Numbered from the stretch's first letter, positions 35,171 through 50,200 are shown. The stretch: DNA of 64,000 nt from Steromphala cineraria (GCA_916613615.1 OU744720.1:6675749-6739748); one strand, 5' to 3'. Numbers and translations are program-made. Notes: generated by a model not told the origin, from the sequence alone.

Positions 35171-36225
35171 AGCTCATCTGGCCTGTAAGGCCCGATGGGC
35201 TTATGGCATGGCATGGTGTCCGGCGTCCGTCCGTCCGTCCTTCCGTCCGTCCGTAAACTTTGTGGAATTTCGACTTCTTCTCCAGAACCATAAGGCCTAG
35301 AAAGCTGAAACTTTGTGTACATACTCCTTGACTAGTGAGGATTAAAAATTGTAGCTTTGGTGGCCCTGTGACCCCTAATAAGGGCCACAGGGGCCATACC
35401 CTAAAAACCTATTTTCATCTTCTTCTCCAGAAGCATAAGGCCTAGAAAGCTGAAACTTTGTGTACAGACTCCTTGACTAGTGAGGATTAAAAATTGTAGC
35501 TTTGGTGGCCCTGTGACCCCTAATAAGGGCCACAGGGGCCACGCCCTAAAAACCTATTTACATCTTCTTCTCCAGAACCATAAGGCCTAGAAAGCTGAAA
35601 CTTTGTGTACATACTCCTTGACTAGTGAGGATTAAAAATTGTAGCTTTGGTGGCCCTGTGACCCCTAATAAGGGCCACAGGGGCCATACCCTAAAAACCT
35701 ATTTTCATCTTCTTCTCCAGAACCATACCCTAAAAACCTATTTTCATCTTCTTCTCCAGAACCATGAGGCCTAGAAAGCTGAAACTTTGTGTACATACTC
35801 CTTGACTAGTGAGGATTAAAAATTGTAGCTTTGGTGGCCCTTTGACCCTTATTAAGGGCCACAGGGACCACGCTCTTAAAATCTGTTTTCATCTCCTTTT
35901 CCAGAAGCAATAGGCCCAGAAAGCTGAAACCTTGTGAATATACTCTTTGACTAGTGAGGATTATGATTTATAGCTTTTGTGGCCCTGTGGTCCCTAAAAA
36001 GGGCCTCAGGGGTCACACCCTTTAACCTAATTTCATCTTTTTCGTAAGAAGCATGAGGCCTAGAAAGCTGAAACTTTGTGTGCAAACTCCTAAGTTAGAT
36101 AAGGAGGAATCCAAATTGTACATTTGGTGACCCTGTGGTCCAAAGTAAGGGAGGAACCACATTTGCCACACCCTAAATCAAAATTGATATGAAGCCTGAT
36201 GAGCTACAGAGCCACTGGCTCTATT
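35171..36225 (+). mobile_element. Pearl-like element, copy 2 (long tandem core)
   Basis: Starts with an imperfect hairpin (AGCTCATCTGGCC ... GGCCCGATGGGCT, 35171-35203), then a (CGTC)n microsatellite (35219-35255), then about six copies of a ~145-bp unit starting cttcttctccagaa (35274, 35419, 35564 and on). The first units are nearly identical; later ones decay. A second hairpin-like end (GAGCTACAGAGCCACTGGCTC) closes it. Same family as 1990-2880. Confidence 0.75.
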
Positions 36226-38245
36226 TTTCAATGATATAAAGAGAGAAACTCAATACAATTCACACTGGTGGATGGGAACAATTTTCAACAGTATGTATTA
36301 TTGCAATGAAAACGTTAAATAAGGTTACAATTTTACAAACTTGGAATTGTATTCAATATATAATTGTCTCCCGCCACAACGCGGAATGGGGGGCATTGTA
36401 TTCAGGTCCTGTACCGTTAAAAATGTAGCATTTTCCTAAAAACTAAGTATTCCAAATGTATTGCAAAAGAAAATGAAGTTGAAGGTCCTTTGAAGCTTTG
36501 CAGTTTTCCATCTGTCATGTGGGTATTGAATGTAAAAATAGCTAAGTTGGTTCATGTTTTTTTTAGTCTCCTCAGTCGAGTATATGAAATTTGTGGACAA
36601 TCAGGGCAATTAGTACCGAACTCTGATGTGGCTTTGTAAATAAGATTGCACATAATGTCATGACATGTATAACATGATAAAATGATAAAAACAAAATATA
36701 CAGAAGAGAACAAAAAATACTTCAGGATAAATATTTCAGTGCTTTATTCAGAAGTATCACAGGTATAAAAAGGTAAAGTTTCAACAAAAAGAAAACGGCA
36801 ATAAGCTGAAATCCCTCATAATACTTCAGCACAACTCATCACAGGTTTGGTGTAATACTGAAACAGGTGAAAGGCAAATGCACAGGGAGTGGACAGGCTA
36901 GTAACATGACATGATAAGTTTCATTTTCATTAATAAAGATCAAATATCAATTTGACACCAAACTATGACATAACTTGTCAAACTACATATTTGATATTTT
37001 GATGTCCATCTAGAGTTTTCTCAAATCATTTTTACAATCATGCTTAAAACTAAGCACTAACTATCACAAATCGTCTGTGCATCAGGACGCAATGACACAT
37101 ACATATCTTTTATTGACTAACAGAAATGTAAGTCGTGTGGTTTGAATATATATTGACTGTTTTTGTGTCTTTTGAAAAATTAATTTATATTGACGTTTTA
37201 TTGTCTGAAATGTAATATTTGTTCATACTTCCTGATACCTGTTATTGCTCTGGTTCGTAATTAATTACTTCAATATACCGGTAGGCATAAGATATGTGAT
37301 AGATATATATATATAATATACAGTATGTTCATTTACATTTCTATCTTTCCAGTTAAATGAACTGTTGTCATTGTTATCATTCTTATGTGGTATGAATGGT
37401 ATAAATATGATAACTTGTGCAAATAGAAAAATGATAACTGAATAAGAAGGAAATTGGACTGCCTGCCTGTTCAAGGCAGTTTGCAAATTATTATTTCATA
37501 CTTCCTTGCTTTGTCTGACGATCTTAATCATAGTGAATCACACTGAATAGATGCATGATTAGGTCTTTTAACAATAACCAGGAGTGTTGCTAGAGTTAAT
37601 CACTAAAACACTTTTGAAAATTCTTGCACAAAAATAATATGCTCATAAGCAAATACATTTGCAAACTAAATCAGATGTAAAAGCAATTATTTCATTATTT
37701 TGGAAAATCTTGTTAATAAAATAACATTTTACTTACCGGTAATCAAATCAAGAATTAGAAATCAAAATGTTTTCATTATTCAAGAACAAAGAAATTATAA
37801 AATTTAATAGCACTTTGGCAACTAATATTCTCTTTAACCCCTTGTCATGCATTTTTACATTTGCAATATGATTTAAAGATTAAAAAATCTGCTAAGCTCA
37901 GTGCTGAATACTGTCAGAATTGTGTTTGACTTCAGTAAGAGAATGTCTTCTTAAGAACTTGACTGTAGTAAATAAAGATGTTCTAGATTTCATTCTATTA
38001 TGTCTAGTAAATAACTGTAATACATATAACATCATGATTTGAAATCAAGTTCAAAATTAGTCAATTCATTGGAGATCCAGTCCTAAATACTAAGACAAGT
38101 GATTGAAAAATTCCTGATTATGTATTGAGTTATTATCAGAGATCCATTGTTTGTTCTTTGAATAGTTGACAATCGAGGATTCTACAAAACTCCTGTAACA
38201 ATTATCAGTGTTGATCAGAACATCTTGTTGCCGAGATAATGATCT
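36226..38245 (-). other. Intergenic / 3' UTR of the minus-strand gene
   Basis: Lies downstream of the stop at 38246. A short GC-richer piece at ~36366-36400 (tctcccgcc ... ggggggc) resembles the hairpin end of the 51.9-kb repeat. Otherwise nothing was recognised. Confidence 0.4.
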
Positions 38246-41200
38246 TCACAGATCCTGATCTTCATTCAGCGGGTCTGTGATGATTCTCTCATGGATCTCA
38301 ATGAAGAGAGGAATATACGTCACAAAGTCCATAAAGTCAAAGCTTCCCTTCCCTTCTCTGTTGAACTTGCTCAGCACCTGCAAATAGTACATAGTATTAA
38401 CCCTTGACCAGCTGAAGTGAAAAGTGTTCGGCCATTTCTGTATTTGTGAATTCAGAAAGTATGGACAATTTAAGATGGTGCTATGTTGTGTATGAGACAA
38501 AAGAAGTCATGTTCTAATCTGTGAACCCATTAATCTTTTACTCTGGATTTGATTCTGAAAACTTAATGTTTTTATTGACTTCATTAAGTTTGGTTGCTTG
38601 TCAATTTATTAATTTTGCCACGACAACATCATTTTAGTTCAACCATTTTGTAAGGATATAAGAGTGAATGATCCTACTCACATAGTTGATGTGGATAGGG
38701 GTAAGGCCCCCTGCTGTCAGCTCTAGAGCGAGGTTAGATGCCGGGGCGCCACCTGTTGGAGTCGTCAACTTATCATCCTCCAGTAGATGAAATAGATCCT
38801 GTAAAAAAGGTAATATTGGTCTTACATATCTATCAGGTGGAAGATATTTTGTAAAAGGTAGGTCATATACCGGCAGGTGTTATATCTATCAGGTGAAATA
38901 GATCCTGTAACAGGTAGGTAATAGTGGTCTTACATCTATCAGGTGGAATAGATTCTGTGACAGGTAGATCATAATGGTATTATTTCTACCATGTAGAAGA
39001 GATCCTGTCACACAAAGGTATGATAATATATATATATATCTTACAGATATGATATTGAATCATTGACTGATATCATTTACAGAAAACACAAATAAAGGAA
39101 TAAATTAACAAATTGAATAATGCAACTATTCTGAATGTTTTTTTAAACACTTGAAAGCCTATGCATATTATTAATTCAAGGATGCTATTTCATGAAATAG
39201 CAACCAATACCCACCTTGCATTTATCCATTTTCACATCCAAGGCATTGTAGTCAAATTTGTTGATAAGATCTCGAATGACAGGGCTGAAATGAAGTTTAG
39301 AGAATTATAGTAGTTCAGTGGCTCAGTCAAGGTATCAAGTAATATCATGGATTCAGCTCATATGATAATGATACATATAGGTTAACATCACTTGACTTAT
39401 ATAAATCATACAGTACAAATATCAAATATCAAATAAGCCAAGAAACCTGCATATGTTTTCTTTATCAACATCAACAACATGACAGGATCTGAAAAGGATC
39501 TGAACACTCGAAACATGACATTCAGCATGGCTTTTTTGCAGATAACATTGTGACATTCATAGAACTTTCTAGGCAACTTACTCGAGTTGTGTGACTTTCT
39601 CCGAGAGTGCGGCAATGACAGAGAAGAGCCTGAAGTTGATCCTTGACCGACCGGGCAGATCCAGTATCTGGTGAACAATTTAATTACTTTTTTAGATGTA
39701 GAATTTCCAACATTTTCTATATGCAATGTATAAACTAGAACCATTTCGGATGTATTACCCCGGTCTCCTCTCATCAGTATGTCATCCACCGTCAACGCTT
39801 GCAAAGTGATAGAAATTATGATTTCAACAATCAATCATTGCTATAAAGGTAATGAATATAAAGGATATCTCTATTGTCTGCATCCTACACTTCTTTTCGT
39901 TAAGCACAGGACCTTCTTTTACAAAACCCTAAGGTGATCGTAAGTCCTTAAAGGGACCCGCCGTCCCCAACACAAATGGCCTTCGGCCCGTGCTGAGAAG
40001 CCTGCTCATTATTGAGCTGAGCTACGCTTTACCGCTGAGATGGGGAGAAGAGAGCGGTTTAGGGTTCGCTTTTCTTTAGGGGAATCCCCTCGTTAATCAT
40101 GCGCGCTGATTGGTTAATAATACATCCACTACTTTTGACATATATTGTATTGGGCGAGACTGTAATAAATAATATCTCTCTCTATGTATATATATATAAC
40201 GTTTTAGTTTCGTAAGAGTATTTTAATTTTAATATCCAAACGAATGCGCTTGCCAAGACATTGTAAGTTTTCAAGTTTCGCTAATGACTGGAGTATTGAC
40301 AAAGCGTCATGAAACTTACTCAGTGAAACAATGCTAAGGATTTTCTAATTCTGATAAAAAAAATTTTTAATTATGCTATTTTCATACAATCTCAATTGAT
40401 GTCTGAATCACATGACAACGGTAAAGTGTTTTTAAAAGGAAATTGTATACAAAGAGTATTGTCTGTATATCATGAACGCCTTCTAGCTTGTTTATTTAGA
40501 GTCCTCTTTGTTTAAATCACCACAAAATGTTATATATCTGTTTATATCGGAGTGGTATAACCATTAAAAAAAAACGCTCCAAAAACAAGATAAGGAACAT
40601 GTCATGGTTTATTTACAAAATATGTGTATTTGGCTATTGTTTGTTTAATAATTTCAAATTAGGAGATATACATGTTTCAATTTAGTTCAATTTATAAAAC
40701 ACTTAATTTTATCAACAAATTGTGATACAAATGTTTTTGAAAAGTTTGTTTAAAAAGTTATCAAATTGAAGAATAATTTCTGTCTAGTGTAAAATATGAA
40801 GATAATCAATCATTAAACAAACAAAAATTCTATAAAAAAAACCATTCAAATTCATTGGATAGTTTATACTAAGAAAGGACACGGGAATTTTCTATTAAGC
40901 TACGTATACTATTTGCTACAAATGATTGGCGAAACCTGCGTCTATACGGTAGTGAAGAGTAACAGTGTGGGTTAAATCATTTTTCAATTAATTTGGTTTC
41001 ATCTAGCTGATGCCGTAGACAACTTCAAAATGAGGCATACCAAATAATTAACATTTGAAAACCTACATGTAAACATTTAAACGGATCCCTTAGCTTTTGA
41101 ATTTTCACAATTTCTTGTGTTTGTGTTCAGATTTATGAATCGTGAATAAGAGTGGATACTCAAATAAGCAAATTTTTTGTGTTTATTGTTTTAAAAAAAA

Positions 41201-44200
41201 CAATGTTTAAACCAATCACTTTATAAAAACGTTGCTGCTCATAATAACTGCCGTGACATCTAATAGATAGGAAAGGTAAGAGGTTTGGAAATTGAAACAA
41301 TTTTGTCATCTATTCATTTTGTTTTGTGATTTTTCATGGTTAAATAACATCGTTTTGAATATGTGTGATACACTGAACAGCCTGAAATAACACTTGATAT
41401 AACGGGGAACTGTCATTTGATGTTGTGTATTATGGAGCCGGATGTAACAGATAACAGGTGTGAGACGTCAGTTTATTGACGTCCAGTGACTCTAGTCATG
41501 TGTCGTAACAGGTCATATAACTGCCGGGTCACTGTTTGATGGCGCCATCCTGTCTGGTTTATTGGACAATGGATACACATACAAGACATATACAAGACAA
41601 TTGCCGCCAATTAAACGTTATTTCAATCCCCGACAGAATGTCTAGCTTTCAAAACCAAATGAGGCTGTAGAACATTATATCTGACTAATGAAAATCAGTA
41701 GGTGAACGTTTCATCGTCTGCAACAAATTTCCATTATTGATCACTTCTTATATGGTTCTTATTTACGATCTACAGGATACAAAATTAAATAGAAAAAATA
41801 TCTCAACTTTACAAGCTGCAGCGAATGTTGGATGTGGTAACAACGTGGTGTTCTAAATGGCGTCTAAATGTTAATCAAGAGAAAACGAAGATAATCCATC
41901 GCCTACGATGTGGAAGCCTCCCCTTACACGTAGAGACAGGACGACACTGCAGACCCCCCACCCCATTAGAGAGTAGAATTTGTCGATTTTGTCAAAATGT
42001 TGAAACAGAAGTTCATTTTATTTCAGAATGCCACTTTTACAATGATCAAAGAAGCAATTTTAATTTAGATAATGTTATAATGCAACGGGGCCTTAGGACC
42101 TATTTATCGGAAAATAGCCCAAAACGCATTAAATGTATCAGTACAACAATAAGGAATATGTTTTTTAGAAGGCAATTATTTTTATAACTCTTACATGTAT
42201 TTACTTATTTATCTATTTTTTTTTAATTTTAAGCCTGTATTATCGCTACTTTTACATACCTATATTTACGAATATATTGTACACTGTTTTATCTTGTAAA
42301 GTGTCTCATAAGCCAAAAATTGGCTGGTTGTTAAATATATATTATGTCTTTTAATCATGCTTTTTACAATGTATATTTAACTTGTGACACTATAATAAAC
42401 TATATCTGTCTGTCTGTGTTATCGATAACGTATTGGTGACAAATAACCAAAACGTAATCGATGCTTTTTCAAATTACATGACTGTCCCTCATTTAGATAA
42501 TGATTATCTAAACTTCGGTATATGTGCGATGACTGCGCACCCGAAGGAGACATCTATTTTGCTGGACTACCCTTCATTATCCTCACATTATCGTGAATAT
42601 TATCATATTTTGGAAACTACGTATAACTGATATTTCTTACGCAGTTTGAAACAGCACACTGTTTAATAAACGAATTGGTATATAATAGATTACATTTATT
42701 TTTAAAAATAATAATGTTAATTATTAATTATATGTCAAAGAATATGTTCTTGCGGTTGCATGTCTATTGTTACAGGACATTTGAAAGACAACACATTTTT
42801 ATTTTATTTGTTTTATATTTTAGTAATTGAAATGGAAATTAATTATAAATTTCCAATTGAAAACATTTATTCAATACAAGAAAATGTGTTGTAATGATGA
42901 TTTAATAATGTTATGACATATGCGAAAGCTATTCTATTCAGAATTTGTAGATGCATTAATTTGTTACCAAAACAACTCACTGTCACAGTGAGATAACTCA
43001 ATCAATCATGATATATTAAAGCCGCATTATAGCGGTTTAAACAATGTATTTGATTAAACAAACAATTCAATCAGAGAAACCGAAGAGTTTACGTAAACCG
43101 GTTCTCTGTCACAGTGAAGCTCCGTACAGCGATGAATAATCAACACTGCTGCGGAGCTTAGGAGAGACTCGGCGCACGGTAGCGGGCTACTAATTAATAA
43201 ATGTGATGCATCACATTTACGGGGACGGAGACTCGCTTTAAGGTAACCTTAGTGCAATGTTAGAGTCGTCCTGTCTCAGGCTACGAAAAATACGCTATCT
43301 CCACTAATCTGTACCCTGGGCTCAGAAGCTAGATTCGCTCGCACGGCCCAACTTGGGTTATAGCCAATCAAACCACTTTTCGCCACCTTCTCGATAAAAT
43401 TTCAACAAGAAAAAATTTATTTGGCTATATCCCAAGTCGTCCGTGCAAACGAATCTAGCTTCTGAGCCCAGGGTACAGATTAGTGGAGTTAGCGTAACGT
43501 TCATTCCCTGAGACAGGATGTGTTAGAGTATTGGAGTAAAGGTTAATCTTAGTAAAGGTTGCTTTGTGGAAGGGGGCCCAGACATGTATTATATTGTTGT
43601 GACATCTTTGTAAGTGATGGGGGAGTGAGGGGGGAATCAATAAATTTCCATAAATGATGATTAACTCACGAAGTAGATGTACTTGAACTCCTGGTCGGTG
43701 AGCAGGTGGTTGTTGATCTGCTGGAGCGCCTCCTCAAACATCTCAAGGTCCAGCTCGTAGTCCTGGCCAACAGATCATACACAACGTACTTAGACACTGC
43801 TTGCTCTATTCAGGATTTATTATTGTTTTGTTAAATATGCTTTTAAATTTTTTCAAGATCTTAACAGTGCTGCAGATAATTTTTGGAGCTTTTGGGTATT
43901 AATACTCCCTGTTTTGGTAACAATTGAGTATTGTCGATTTTGATAGTGTATTTTAGTTAAATTGTACACCCTTGACTTCGTGCAACTGGGTATTTCGTAT
44001 GAGAAACAATGTTGTTTTTTCATGATTTCACATAAATGGGTAATTTTCTGCATTATTAATCAATTATTGGTGTTTAATTTCAACAACTGACGTTACACTC
44101 TTGTTTCAGGGACTACATATGGACATTTGGTTGACTATCAAAACAACATTGAAGTGGACCTTATTAGGGATAATTCAACACAGACCATAAGAATGGAATA

Positions 44201-47200
44201 TAGTTAAGCTTGTCAAAGGATTGGGAACATTGTTCACTTGGATTCTGTGTCCTACTTGCTGAAACTTATCAGCTAATCGAGGACAACGTGAATTTGTGTG
44301 CGAGTGTTATGGTGAAAATACTAGAAGACCTTGAGGTCTGCATTCATCATGGATAAGCACAAAGCACAAAACGATAATACCATGTGATGCATTTTATATG
44401 GAAATAAGTTAGAAATCTGTAAATAAACTACGTTTCAAAATTGTTTTGATATTATGTATTCTTTTGAAAATATGTCTTTTATACAGAGTCAACATTTAAA
44501 AGTGATGGGTACCTTGACGTACCCTAAAACACATTGATTGTAAGTTATTTCAAGGAGCGATACCACAAAGAAGTGAGGCGAAGCCGAACTTGTTTGTGGT
44601 ATCGAACCGAGAAAACATCGACTAAACGCAGCTTGGATGTGAAGAGGTGAGGTTATACAATATAACCATCGCACGCCTGGTTATACGAAATAGTTAACTT
44701 CTGATATTGACCTGATAACCACACCACTTGGTGTATAAGACTTTCGTTGTTTAAAATATGCAGATACGCTATTTATCTGGAGCACTATCTTAATATTGGC
44801 CCAATGATCACATGGTCCAGCTCTCCTTTCTAAATAAATTAATTATAATATAAATGAGTCCATTTTCAAATTGGTAAACTCTATGCTCTAAGGTATGCTT
44901 ATAGTTCTACAAACTTTGAGACTTACAGGATCAGGGTGGAGTTTGTTGTAGAGTTGACTCTGCTGTCTGCGGAAGGTGTCCGGTCGGTGGTTGTCCGACT
45001 GTCCGGTGTAGTAACTATCGGCACACAGGATGTCCAGCAGTAGTTTCTCTCCTGTACACCGTGGACAGATAGACTTTCGTTAAAGGGGCAGTGGCTTTAT
45101 TTGTAAAGGTGAGTAAATGACCTCAACACAAGGAATACATGATGTTTTTATGTAGAAGTAGCAGGTCGAAGGGTGATGGGCAAGCTTTGAAGTGCGTATT
45201 TAATGCTTTTTACAGTTGTATTAGCCTTCATAACTTATCTTTTACTAGCCTGACGAATTACAAAAATCAATATCAACTATGTTTGAACTATAACATTTTT
45301 GTTCATGAAATTCCACTTACTACGAGAACCAATAAACATTGTATAACTGACTTGATTTTCATATAGGTAATATCCTAAAATAAAATAAAAGAATTCTCTA
45401 AAAAAAAACTCCTGAAGGAAAGGCAAAATTTAAAAGAAAAAAAGAGTTTATTTAAGCATCTGATTATTAGAAAAAAACGACCAGATGATAATGAATCATT
45501 TTATGCAAACAATAACAAAATGTTTGTAACCTTCCAATTGCTGTATTCGTTGGTGGATGTCTTGTGTCTTCTCCTGGGTTCTCTCCCTTTCCAAGTTGAG
45601 CTGACGGACATAAGCTTCCTCACTCAACTGGAAGACAAGCATTTTCTCTCTCAATAGTTGATTACATTCGCATCAAGCCAATGAGAATCCGTTATGATGA
45701 AACATTACCTGAATTATGACTGTATAAATACGGTTTTATTTGTTATTAAAAGTGAGCATATTCTATATTGATACTATAGCCAAGTACTTGTTCCCATAAG
45801 ACAGAGGAAACTGTACCGTGTTGAGCTGCGAGTCTGTGAGTCTATCCACAATGACGGGGTCGGGTACCGGGTCTCTACTCCGAGGGGTCACCAGCTCCGC
45901 GTCATGGTCTTTTTTAGACTTCTGGAATAGTTTTATATTAGTAAGTTTTTTGACTAACCGGTACAAGTGTTTGTAAAATCAACCAGCCCTCCTAAACATT
46001 TGACAAGCCCTGCAATGTGAAGACAGTACACACAAGTCACACAAGCTAGGCAGCTTTGCTGACCTCTTCTCAAACAAGCCTGATCTATAAAGATTATCAG
46101 CATTTGGCTGACGGGCAAACAGGGTTTACAAACACTGACTGATAATGTTACAAATTTGTTCTCGGATTGACTTTGTTTGCTTCCTCATCGTGACATCTTT
46201 TCTTTGCCAGAACTTCTGCAACTTGATAGTCAAATCAAGAGTATTACTGTTTTTTTTTCTAATAGCTAGATTTGGATGTAATGTATCATGGTTTCAATCA
46301 GCAAGTGATTAAAATTTACTCTTGCCATAAATCGTTATAAATGTAATGATTTACCTTTCCCTTCTTCCCTTTCTTCTTATCGGGAGGGATATACCCGTGA
46401 GCACAGACCTCCGGGAAATGCTTTCTGGTTCCTTCTGCTAACTCAAATACCCTTTTAGCTGCAATAGATTTAAGTAAATGTGACAAAGCAATATAAACAT
46501 TACCATATAATGAATTGATTGTTTGATAATTTATTTGAGGTCTTTTCCTGTGAAAATGTCAGGTGCTGTAATGAAGAAATGGTCAATATTTTGGTGTTTC
46601 AATTTCCATTGTAGCTAGTACTTTTTACTCAAAGGCACCAAGTCCCTATATGCAGACATATAAGCCTAAGACTTTCACAAACCATAATTGTTGATTTGTC
46701 AAATTAAGAACAATACAGATTTTCCCGATGAAATGTCCCGGGGGTCATATAAAGCAACAAACTATTCCGCCCAGAGTACTGTGTATGGATAGACAATTGA
46801 CTAACTACAACTGACCGTCCAGTTCGGCCAGCTGTCTGTCCAAGCTGACCACCTTCTCCTGTAGAGTGTCCAGTGTGTACACGATCTTCTCTCGGTACTC
46901 CTCCGCCTGGCTCGCACCCTGCAGCCAATCAGAGAGCAGCGTTAAGAAGTATTTGGATGTGATGAAGAAAAAAGCAAATTCTATGGATAGTTCATTTCAT
47001 TGTTTTAATGAAACTGATCACAAAGCAAAACAACGGGTAAGTTACACAGTATCAATAACTTTTTTGGAAAGTTGTGTTGAATAGTTGTGTCAGAGGACAT
47101 ATCATCAACATGCAAAGTATTTCAACGTTACTTTGAAAGATTACAAGTATGCAGTTGCATAATGGCTAAAACAGTAGGTATGCATATTAAGTAAGTCAGT

Positions 47201-50200
47201 TAAATTATCTTCCATTCAAAGCTTACAATTTTATCTGTGATGAGTCCATTTCCATGGTTCAACAGCATCATGTCCATGGCCAGTTTCAGTTCATGGTCAG
47301 AGAGTTCATCGTTGGACTTCTTCCCGGACTTCTTACCCTTGACCTTTGTGACCTCTGTGACCTCTCGCTCTGTGACAAGAGATTTCTCCACTGTCTCACG
47401 TCTCTCATATCTTGGCGTCTGCTCACTCACCATGTTCTCAAACAGGATCTCATAGAAGGGCAGACGGTTAGGGCTGCAACATGGACGCTCCAGAGGTTAA
47501 CCCTACTCACTCACTGTACACTCACTTTACACTACAGATCATTATCAGTCCCTATACCTTATTAGGACTAAATCTTTCTTGGGATAAGTTCTAATGTAAC
47601 CAACAGCTTTTTTTTACCTCGATCAAGAAAAGTACTGTATTTAATTGGGTCTTTAAACCACTTGAAAAGATATATAGTGACAAAAACCAACAAGTGTTTA
47701 TGTCAAATTCTTGGTCTTCTTTATTTTGCTGATTATTTGATCTAAAAAACTTGTGGATACTGTAATCACCACATAATATAAAGCAGCAGTCATACTGTAA
47801 AGAAGTATCAGTTTAATGTTAATTGGGACCATACCTTTTTTAATGCAGAGGAATATATGGATGACGACTTCTTTGTTCATTGTATGCGACATTTCGACAC
47901 AGATTCCCGTGTCATTTTTAGCTTGAATGACACAAGAATCTGTGTCGAAACGTTGCATACAATGAACAAAGAAGTTGTCATCAATATATCAAACATCTTA
48001 AATGCCTCTCAAAGAAGCTTTCCTTTTTTGGTAGCAAAACAAGTTATTATATTCTTCTGTATGATTCATTCAACTATCTTATTTCAATAAGAAAATGTAT
48101 CCCCACAAGTCCCTCTTAGTAGTGCTGTTGATTATTACTTTCTCTACATAATTGTTTTATCTTAGTCTAGTCATTATACCAAGTGTCAGAATCAGAATCC
48201 CCAAACAAGGGGGAGTCCAAGAGATTTATTCCGTGAAATATCAACATCGTTTACATGTTCCATGATAAACATTTAAGAAAGAACTTACTTGATGATGCAG
48301 TATTTGGCCAGGAAGTCGAGGGGATCTGTTACATCCTGAAGCGTTTCCGTGGTTACTGGTGCTTCCGCTGGCTTCGACTTCCTTTGGTACTGAATCTTGG
48401 GTCTGAACATACAGGTGATTAGAAATCATACATCACTCTTTGTGATAAACATTTAATTGAAATAAAGTATTACAATGGTTAAAGTAACATTGGATAGGTT
48501 AGTTATGTTGAATGTGTCACATAAAAAGTATATATTTCAATCTAATATGTGATATCAGCTTTTTAAATTTCACATAACAAAAGCACAAATGCTATGAAAT
48601 ATTAAAAACACAGCTTTAAGAAAGCTTTTAAGGCATGACATATATATCACAGAAAGAACTAGATAGTGTGAATACTAAAGGTTTAGACAGGAATACTGTA
48701 AATCATTTATTCATAAAATTTACTTAATCTTAGATGTTCCCTTTCGAAGTCCTATCTGTAATGTACATAATAAGCAGTGTGATGTAATGGGATAGCTCAG
48801 TCGGCAAGAGCGCCGGTCTCACGTTGCTGAGGTCCGGGGTTCGAATCCCATCCAGGCCAAGGTGTAAAAACCTAGAGTTCATCTCTGTTAGAACTCTATA
48901 AATGTCACCCTGGAGCCCTAGTGTGTAGTGCAACAAAAACTGCGCACTTAAAAGATCCCACGAATTCATGTCAGTGGCTGAATGGTGGATACATGAACAC
49001 GTGCATACGCCGAGCTGTCGGTTATCAGCGTTCAGCAGCGTTGGACAAACTGCTGTGACTATGTGTCTCAGTTCACCCAGCTGTGAATGGGTACCCTGTG
49101 AGGTATAGAATGGTCCCTAACCTGAGCGCCACATATGGATGCCGGTTGAATACTCCCCAGGGAGTTGAATTGGAAAAATGATTGGACGGTGAAAGAATGC
49201 CATTGACCAGGGGAAACAATGTAAGCGCCTTGAGCAACCATGAGTGGATGGATATGTGCGCTATATAAATATTCATATAATAATAATAATAACTGACAAC
49301 TCACAGTCTTCTGACTTTGGGGGGTCCCTTCCTCTTCTTGGGGGGAGTCTTCACCGGAGGGGGAGCTTCCACCATAAACTTCTGAGCCTTTGATTTAGTT
49401 GATTGTTTCTGTAATGTAGAATGGTTACTTATGAACCTCTGACCATATGATTTATAGCAACATGATTATGCAAATGGAATTTCAAATCTAAAAACTTGCG
49501 AAATTCATCCTTGCTGAAATCATTTTTGCAGCTTCCATGTCAGGTATTACACGCAGCAGTTTTTATCACTCACCGATTCAGCCTTGCTGCATTGTGTCAA
49601 GATATTTGTTGATTGAGATGCGGAGTAGTTACCTTCCGGAGATTTTTGATGACATTATTAAGTTTAAGTGAGCTAGCTCGATATTTGATAGAATCTTTAG
49701 AAACAGTGATTGAAACTAGCATTTCTTTTGCCTTGCGAAGGAAGTTATGAAGGCTTAAAGAGCCACTGACATGAGGTCAAATATGCCACACTTTATCAAT
49801 ATGTCATTTGATGGAGAAGAAACAACTGGTTCTGAAGATTATGATAAAAAACTTTATAGTGACACGTCTTAATCAGTTATTTAAGGTAACTAGAATGACA
49901 ACTACGAGTTGTTAATGTTTGATAGGCTAACCAGTATTCATGTAATTTTGTGTATTATTCCGCTCCTGCAAACTGTATATGAAAACAAGTATTCATCATA
50001 CATTTGCAATTTTAAAGATAAAATTAGTGAAATTTTAAAATTTATATCATCATTTATGGTATTTAGGTGTGTTTCAATGTTAAAATGTATTTGGTCACAC
50101 AGAGTGGCTGTTTAATAGAGAGGCTGATTGAAACCAGCCTGACTGTTCCCTGCATAGGAAGTATGATAGACATTCAAGTACATATATACACACTTACAGC

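Noticed and set aside
38800..39020. Duplicated exons
   Set aside because: Only the acceptor and a few exon bases are copied; the coding part does not continue.
47254..47565. Plus-strand 103-codon ORF
   Set aside because: Antisense to the 247-nt exon of the minus-strand gene, which has consistent splice sites and phase.
48788..48860. Functional tRNA gene
   Set aside because: The A and B boxes are good, but the sequence continues into a SINE body with an (ATA)n tail and I see no proper acceptor-stem closure, so it is a SINE head.
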